Of a DNA stretch of 64,000 bases, positions 59,701-64,000 are shown in pieces. The DNA is from Acinetobacter brisouisimilis. Lineage in GTDB: Bacteria; Pseudomonadota; Gammaproteobacteria; Pseudomonadales; Moraxellaceae. The stretch's first letter is position 1, and the number at the start of each line of letters is the position of its first letter. The stretch is taken from positions 310,001-374,000 of the forward strand of contig NZ_KB851218.1 of NCBI RefSeq assembly GCF_000368265.1. The letters are read 5' to 3'. Position numbers and translations under genes: made by a program. The notes under the pieces were generated by a model, which ran no database searches, was not told where the DNA came from, and was given only the letters and a program-made list of their open reading frames with translations.

Positions 59701-59751
59701 AAACGTGCCAATGGGCGTGAAATATCTGGATGGGACGCACATGTCAAATAA
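56719..59751 (+). CDS. hsdR: Type I restriction endonuclease subunit R
   Basis: 1010-residue restriction and translocase subunit. The PD-(D/E)xK nuclease motif is D119...E133-x-K135 (QIELK). The helicase motor has Walker A TTGSGKTLTS (K279), the DECH box FDECHRSQFG and motif III FTGTP, followed by the second motor half. ATG at 56719 has GGAG 4 nt before it. It is the first gene of hsdR-hsdS-prrC-hsdM and overlaps hsdS by 11 nt. The sequence style and PrrC partner fit the type IC family (EcoprrI/EcoR124), which is inference. Confidence 0.95.
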   Translation: MTSSENNLEDALIEKLLELKYTNKNITDIDSLNANFREKFNELNQVQLTDNEFQRLLEENISADVFACAQRLREQHVFDREDGTPLYYTLVNTKDWCKNDFEVIRQFRLNTRNSHHRYDVIILVNGLPLVQIELKTLDISPRRAMQQIIDYKNDTGNGYTNTLFAFMQLFIVTNQKETMYFSNNQPQHFNFNADEQFLPIYHWADDDNKKVNNLHKFADKFLNKCKLGKMISRYMVLVATEQKILIMRPYQIYAVEAIIESIKQNRGNGYIWHTTGSGKTLTSFKASTLLKDNPDIEKCLFVVDRKDLDRQTREEFNKFQDGCVEENTNTASLVRRLLSTNHSNKVIVTTIQKLALALSDSPASDKSKTNKNTRSKYPSFKEQLKPLQDKRIAIIFDECHRSQFGENHQAIKSFFPNSQLFGFTGTPIFKDNATVQRIDGQEASYAETKDIFQQRLHAYTITHAIEDQNVLKFNIEYFRATQVDQDKPITARVGDPTTQAKIVDAILNKHHHATHERKFNAIFATSSINDAISYYHLFKAKQAELLESNSDYPILNIACVFSPPAEGDADVKQLSEDLPTEQANNKEKPNEKKQALTAIISDYNTQFGTNHSLAQFDNYYQDVQQRIKDQKYPNSDATPQSKKIDITIVVDMLLTGFDSKYLNTLYVDKNLKYHGLIQAFSRTNRVLNDSKPYGTVIDFRGLESAVNEAVKLFSDLNEEDDAKEIWLVESASQVIAKLAVAKQHLDNFMQSKGLAPLPEEVINLQGDTAKAEFINKFKEIQRLQTQLSQYTDLSEQQAESIQAIMPKDELRSFQSVYLETAKRFKAQQDKPDNQQNDEIQQVDFEFVLFNSAMIDYDYIMKLISDYSHATPEQQNMTREELINLIKSDAKFVDDADDIADYVYSLKMGEGLNEADIKQGYEQFKREKIDHEIDDIAEKYGLEIEALKLFVDATLARMILDNDLLHELLSPLELGWKERSKTRKALIQDLTEPMQKRANGREISGWDAHVK

Positions 59752-61075
59752 TCAATTAATTGAAAGTGATGAAGTAAAAAATGTGCCGAAATTACGTTTT
59801 ACTGAATTTGACAATGATGAAGAATGGGAAATAAAACCATTTAACTCGTTGTATGAGTTCAAAACTACCAACACCTTTTCAAGAGATTTTTTAAACTATG
59901 AAACAGGTAGTGTCAAAAATATACACTATGGGGATATTCATACTAAATTTTCAACATTATTCAATTTAGAAAAAGAGAACGTCCCTTTTGTTAATCAAAG
60001 TGTCAATTTAAAAAGAATTTCTGATGAGAATTACTGTAAAGAAGGAGACTTAGTTTTTGCAGATGCCTCGGAAGATTTAAAAGATGTTGGAAAACATATT
60101 GAAATCATTAATCTGAACAATGAAAAAGTTTTATCTGGTACTCATACCTTATTAGCTCGAAAAATTAATCACGAGATAATTACTGGCTTTGCAGGTTTTT
60201 TATTTAACTCTACAAGCATTCGAGAACAAATTCAAAAAGAAGCTCAAGGAACTAAAGTACTGGGTATTTCTGGCACTAGATTAGCAAATATCCAAATTTA
60301 CTTTCCCAAATCAAAAGCCGAACAACAGAAAATCGCAGCTTGCTTATCATCACTAGATGAATTGATACAAAATGAATCAAGTAAACTTGAAGCCTATAAA
60401 CAACATAAAGATGGTTTACTACAACAACTCTTTCCAAAAAATGGGGAAAGCTTACCATCATTGCGGTTTGATGAGTTTAGTGAAGAATGGGAAAATATAA
60501 AACTATCAAAGATAGCCAAACCTGTTAAGAAAAAAAATACAGACCAAAATAAAATATTGGTCTTATCACTATCTAATGAATATGGTTTAGTTTCACAAGT
60601 AGATTATTTCCAGAAAAAAATAGCTGGAGATAATACGGATAAATATATTGTTTTACAAAAAAATGATTTTGTATATAACGATAGAATTACCAAGAACTCG
60701 ACCTACGGGACTATTAAACGACTTTCTCTTTATGAAGAAGGAATTGTCTCACCTATCTACAAATGTTTCCGCTTTGAGAAAAACCAAAATCCTATTTTCT
60801 GGGAATACTTTTTCGAATCTAAAAGTCATGAGAGTGAAATTAGACAAATTATAAATGAAGGCGCTAGAGCTGGTCGTTATAACATTTCGACTGATAGTTT
60901 CTTATCTATCAATGTGATGCTTCCATCTCACGTAGAGCAAGAAAAAATAGCTTCATGTTTAACATCGTTAGATGAAGTAATTACTAATCAAAGTGAATAT
61001 ATTGACCAACTTAAAACGCATAAAAAAGGCTTAATGCAACAACTATTTCCTGTGCTTGAGGAAACTTCTGCATGA
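59741..61075 (+). CDS. hsdS: Type I restriction specificity subunit S
   Basis: 444-residue DNA-recognition subunit. Two target-recognition domains (about 20-190 and 240-390) each begin with a related box (PKLRFTEFDNDEEW and PSLRFDEFSEEW) and end with the long conserved helix (KIAACLSSLDELI...HKDGLLQQLFP and KIASCLTSLDEVI...HKKGLMQQLFP). This is the normal pseudo-symmetric HsdS. The TRDs define a bipartite recognition sequence that cannot be read by eye. ATG at 59741 lies within the hsdR end (11-nt overlap); an in-frame ATG at 59705 is less likely. The last 4 nt overlap prrC. Confidence 0.93.
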   Translation: MSNNQLIESDEVKNVPKLRFTEFDNDEEWEIKPFNSLYEFKTTNTFSRDFLNYETGSVKNIHYGDIHTKFSTLFNLEKENVPFVNQSVNLKRISDENYCKEGDLVFADASEDLKDVGKHIEIINLNNEKVLSGTHTLLARKINHEIITGFAGFLFNSTSIREQIQKEAQGTKVLGISGTRLANIQIYFPKSKAEQQKIAACLSSLDELIQNESSKLEAYKQHKDGLLQQLFPKNGESLPSLRFDEFSEEWENIKLSKIAKPVKKKNTDQNKILVLSLSNEYGLVSQVDYFQKKIAGDNTDKYIVLQKNDFVYNDRITKNSTYGTIKRLSLYEEGIVSPIYKCFRFEKNQNPIFWEYFFESKSHESEIRQIINEGARAGRYNISTDSFLSINVMLPSHVEQEKIASCLTSLDEVITNQSEYIDQLKTHKKGLMQQLFPVLEETSA

Positions 61076-62274
61076 ATTCGATTAGAAATATTAAAAAATT
61101 TACAACACTAAGCAGACTAGTTACCTGTTTAAGAAATGACTTAGATAGTGGAGCGAATAATTTTTCACTCATTTATGCCTATAATGGTACAGGTAAAACT
61201 CGCCTATCCATGGAGTTTAAAGAGAAAGGGAAGATTCGACGCCGAGGGAATAATCCAACCATAAGCCGTGACACTCTGTATTTTAATGCTTTTACTGAAG
61301 ATTTATTCCGCTGGGATAATGATTTGGCTAGTGATACTAACCGTAAATTAAATCTAAACAGCGATTCAAGATTTTTTTCAGGTTTTCAAGAACTTGCATT
61401 AGAAGAAAAAATTTATGTGCATTTAAAAAAATATGCAGATTTTGACTTTCGTATAGATTATCAAAATTGGGCAGTATCGTTTTCAAGAATCGAATCCGTC
61501 AAGGATCGAGGACAAACAGAACCAACGACTCAGATAGTAGATGATATTAAAGTATCTCGTGGTGAGGAAAATTTATTCATCTGGTGTGTATTCTTAGCTA
61601 TCTGTGAGCTAGCTATTGATCAACAGGAAGCATATGACTGGGTAAAATATATTTATATTGATGATCCCATTTCCTCACTCGATGAAAACAATGTGATTGC
61701 TTTAGCGAGTGATCTCGCTAAGTTACTCCGCACTTGTGAAGATAAAATTAAAGTCGTGATTTCAACACATCATGGTTTATTTTTTAATATCATGAATAAT
61801 GAGCTTAAAAAGCATAAGCATAAATGCTATTTTTTATACAAAAATAAGCATACCAATGAGTATCAACTACAGAGTACAGGTGATACACCATTTTTTTATC
61901 ATGTCGCAATGTTAAAAGAATTAAAAGATGCTTCAGATGCGAATCCTTGCAGACTTTACACTTATCATTTTAATATTCTACGTAGCATTATGGAAAAAAC
62001 AGCTTCTTTCTTTGGCTTTGAAGATTTTTCAAGCTGTGTCAGTGGTATTGAAAATGAAGCTCTTTTTTCTCGTGCATTAAACCTATTGAGTCATGGTAAG
62101 TATTCAGTATATGAACCTCAAGCTATGGGATTAGATAACCAGCAGTTGTTCAAAAATATTTTAGATGCTTTTTTACAACGCTATCCATTTCAGTTACCAA
62201 ATATTGGGGAAGTGGTTCAGCCAACTACCTCCATATCTCCTCAAACAGATACACCACAGGAAATTCAAACATGA
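61072..62274 (+). CDS. prrC: PrrC-type anticodon nuclease
   Basis: 400-residue RNase toxin that in the E. coli family cleaves tRNA-Lys 5' to the wobble base once a phage blocks restriction. The N-terminal ABC-type motor (1-250) has Walker A AYNGTGKT (K42), NAFTEDLFRWDNDL (72-85), signature SRGEENLFIW (162-171), Walker B YIYIDDPISSLDE (193-205) and STHH (231-234). The nuclease part has R304 and E308 in RSIMEKTASFFGF, and H341 in LLSHGKYS. The triad R-E-H spacing (4, 33) is nearly that of R320-E324-H356 in E. coli PrrC (4, 32). Length (396 in E. coli) and position in an hsd operon agree. It overlaps hsdS and hsdM by 4 nt each (ATGA). Confidence 0.92.
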   Translation: MNSIRNIKKFTTLSRLVTCLRNDLDSGANNFSLIYAYNGTGKTRLSMEFKEKGKIRRRGNNPTISRDTLYFNAFTEDLFRWDNDLASDTNRKLNLNSDSRFFSGFQELALEEKIYVHLKKYADFDFRIDYQNWAVSFSRIESVKDRGQTEPTTQIVDDIKVSRGEENLFIWCVFLAICELAIDQQEAYDWVKYIYIDDPISSLDENNVIALASDLAKLLRTCEDKIKVVISTHHGLFFNIMNNELKKHKHKCYFLYKNKHTNEYQLQSTGDTPFFYHVAMLKELKDASDANPCRLYTYHFNILRSIMEKTASFFGFEDFSSCVSGIENEALFSRALNLLSHGKYSVYEPQAMGLDNQQLFKNILDAFLQRYPFQLPNIGEVVQPTTSISPQTDTPQEIQT

Positions 62275-63899
62275 CCGAACAGGAACAGCAAAAACTTGGC
62301 GCCTTGCTTTGGGATATTGCGAACAAACTTCGTGGCTCAATGAATGCCGACGATTTTCGGGATTACATGTTATCTTTTCTATTTTTACGTTATTTATCAT
62401 CAAACTATGAAGAATCTGTAGCAAAAGAGCTTGGTTCAGATTATCCAAAACCAGTCAAGAATGATAATGGAACAATTAAGCAAACAGCTTTAAGCATTTG
62501 GTATGCTAACAATCCTAATGATGTAGATGACTTTGAAGATACGATGAGAAGTTTAATCCATTATGTTATTAAACCTGAGTTTCTTTGGAGTAATATTGCC
62601 GAACTTGCTCGCACACAACATAGTGACTTACTTAAAACGCTAAACTCGGGTTTTAAGTATATTGAAGAACAATCTTTCGCTCGTAATTTTAATGGCTTGT
62701 TCTCTGAAATTAATCTCAATTCAGAAAAACTAGGCAAAGAATATAAAAATCGCAATGAAAAACTCTGCTCAGTTATTAGTAGTATCGAAGAAAAACTTGT
62801 AGATTTTTCAACTAATAATGATACTTTAGGTGATGCTTATGAATATCTCATTGCACAATTTGCCTCTGGTTCAGGAAAAAAAGCGGGTGAGTTTTATACT
62901 CCTCAGCCTATATCAACGATCTTATCTCGTATCGTGACTTTAGATAGCCAAGACCCTAGTACTGGTTATAAGAAGACTTTAGAACGAATTATGGACTTTG
63001 CATGTGGTTCTGGTTCACTATTACTCAATGTACGCCAACAAGCAAAAGAGCATGGCGGCAAAATTGGTAAAATTTACGGTCAAGAAAAAAATATCACAAC
63101 CTATAACTTAGCACGTATGAACATGCTGTTGCATGGTGTAAAAGATACTGAATTTGAAATTTTTCATGGTGACACTTTAACCAATGATTGGGACATTTTA
63201 AGCGAGCTAAACCCATCTAAAAAAATTACTTTTAATGCAATTGTGGCAAATCCACCATTCAGCTTAAGGTGGGATACAACAGAAGCTCTTGCAAAAGACT
63301 TTCGTTTTAAAGATTATGGTTTAGCTCCAAAATCTGCTGCTGATTTTGCATTTTTGCTTCATGGATTTCACTTTTTAGCAGAAGATGGCGTAATGGCAAT
63401 TATCTTGCCACATGGCGTGTTATTTCGTAGCGGTGCCGAAAAGCAAATTCGACAAAAATTGCTTAATGATGGATATATTGATACTGTGATTGGACTACCA
63501 GCCAATCTATTTTTTTCTACTGGTATTCCTGTATGTATCCTAGTCTTAAAGCGTTGTAAAAAATTTGATGATGTTTTATTCATCAATGCTGCTGATTACT
63601 TCGAACCAAGCAAAAAACAAAATCGCTTACGTGATGAGGATATTGAGAAAATTGTAGATACTTATCAATATCGTAAAGAAGAAGAGCGTTATGCTAGACG
63701 TGTAAGTCTGGATGAAATTAAGAATAAGAATGATTATAACCTTAATATTTCTCGATATATTAGTACTTCAGAACCAGAAGAGCAAATTGATCTACAAGTA
63801 ACAAATCAACAGTTACAGTCACTTGCTAAGCAAATCAAACAGTCTAGAGATAAACATAATAAGTTTTTAAAGGAACTGGGATTATCTGAACTTCCTTAA
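62271..63899 (+). CDS. hsdM: Type I restriction modification subunit M
   Basis: 542-residue adenine-N6 methyltransferase. N-terminal HsdM domain (LWDIANKLRGSMNADDFRDYMLSFLFLRYLS), SAM motif FACGSGS (243-249) and the catalytic NPPF (327-330). It starts by ATGA overlap with prrC, so it is translated together with the toxin gene. It forms the M2S methylase with HsdS and is needed to protect the host. Last gene seen in the unit. Confidence 0.95.
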   Translation: MTEQEQQKLGALLWDIANKLRGSMNADDFRDYMLSFLFLRYLSSNYEESVAKELGSDYPKPVKNDNGTIKQTALSIWYANNPNDVDDFEDTMRSLIHYVIKPEFLWSNIAELARTQHSDLLKTLNSGFKYIEEQSFARNFNGLFSEINLNSEKLGKEYKNRNEKLCSVISSIEEKLVDFSTNNDTLGDAYEYLIAQFASGSGKKAGEFYTPQPISTILSRIVTLDSQDPSTGYKKTLERIMDFACGSGSLLLNVRQQAKEHGGKIGKIYGQEKNITTYNLARMNMLLHGVKDTEFEIFHGDTLTNDWDILSELNPSKKITFNAIVANPPFSLRWDTTEALAKDFRFKDYGLAPKSAADFAFLLHGFHFLAEDGVMAIILPHGVLFRSGAEKQIRQKLLNDGYIDTVIGLPANLFFSTGIPVCILVLKRCKKFDDVLFINAADYFEPSKKQNRLRDEDIEKIVDTYQYRKEEERYARRVSLDEIKNKNDYNLNISRYISTSEPEEQIDLQVTNQQLQSLAKQIKQSRDKHNKFLKELGLSELP

Positions 63900-63922
63900 G
63901 TCTACTTTCTATAGTGACTTAT

Positions 63923-63959
63923 ATATGGCGTCTACATCAATTTTTAGTAGACGCCATAT
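63923..63959 (+). terminator. Stem-loop after hsdM, possible terminator
   Basis: Perfect 13-bp inverted repeat ATATGGCGTCTAC (63923-63935) / GTAGACGCCATAT (63947-63959) with an 11-nt loop, 24 nt after the hsdM stop. The T run that follows is poor, so it may act with Rho or as an mRNA-end stabiliser. Confidence 0.6.
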
Positions 63960-64000
63960 TTGATATTACCTATTCAAATCCCAGAACAAACTGTTAAAAC

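Larger units (their letters stand above)
55075..64000 (+). mobile_element. Left part of a tRNA-Ser genomic island
   Basis: Evidence is the tRNA-Ser(GGA) with an adjacent P4-type integrase, a repeat cluster, and cargo of type I restriction with a PrrC gene. The right end and the second att copy are not in the window, so the length is unknown. The start given is the tRNA; the true attL is inside its 3' half. Confidence 0.7.

Noticed and set aside
61072-62274. RloC or a generic AAA/SMC ATPase instead of PrrC
   Set aside because: RloC is about twice as long with a zinc hook and coiled coil. This protein has neither, and the C-terminal R-x3-E plus H pattern and length fit PrrC.

Overview
This window looks like a chromosomal segment of an Acinetobacter-type gammaproteobacterium. 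The DNA is moderately AT-rich and the proteins read like Acinetobacter orthologues. The gene order also fits: a shortened dcw cluster murG-murC-ddl-ftsQ-ftsA-ftsZ followed by lpxC, dciA beside lpxC, crc divergent from pyrE, and an eight-gene F0F1 ATP synthase operon preceded by atpI. Species assignment is inference.

Layout. 1-3.4 kb: pyruvate dehydrogenase aceE-aceF (aceF runs off the left edge). 3.7-13.1 kb: a secreted M23 endopeptidase, dciA, lpxC and the division/peptidoglycan cluster, almost all on the minus strand. 13.5-22.3 kb: gshB, small hypothetical genes including an AT-rich immunity-like pair, pyrE/crc, a candidate GGA-rich small RNA, an ArsC/Spx-like protein, DUF2147, dsbD, an outer-membrane barrel, an ankyrin protein and an HPF-like ribosome factor. 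22.6-29.1 kb: a purine-catabolism block coding for every enzyme from urate to glyoxylate (HpxO, UraH, UraD, PuuE, Alc, AllA) with an OprD-type porin inside it. 29.2-40.5 kb: parE-yqiA, hydrolase, exporters with TetR and AraC regulators, glutathione peroxidase, alcohol dehydrogenase and small genes. 40.6-48.1 kb: a possible 36-residue Cys-containing microprotein and the atp operon. 48.2-51.2 kb: the znuA / zur-znuC-znuB zinc locus with a Zur-box-like dyad. 51.2-55.0 kb: a secreted nuclease, small proteins and Kup.

At 55.07 kb a tRNA-Ser(GGA) is followed at once by a P4-type tyrosine integrase, which marks the left end of a genomic island continuing past the window. The island cargo seen here is one tightly overlapping operon, hsdR-hsdS-prrC-hsdM. 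The third gene has the full motif set of the PrrC anticodon nuclease: ABC-type ATPase motifs plus the Arg-Glu-His ribonuclease triad. This would be a two-tier defence, in which a type I restriction enzyme holds a tRNA-cleaving toxin that is released when a phage disables restriction. The order differs from the E. coli prr locus as I recall it (hsdM-hsdS-prrC-hsdR).

The two observations I would follow first are the PrrC-containing island and the RNA candidate at about 17.36-17.51 kb. The latter carries eight GGA motifs, two of them in hairpin loops of the CsrA-binding type, beside crc. No transposase, IS element, CRISPR array or rRNA was seen.
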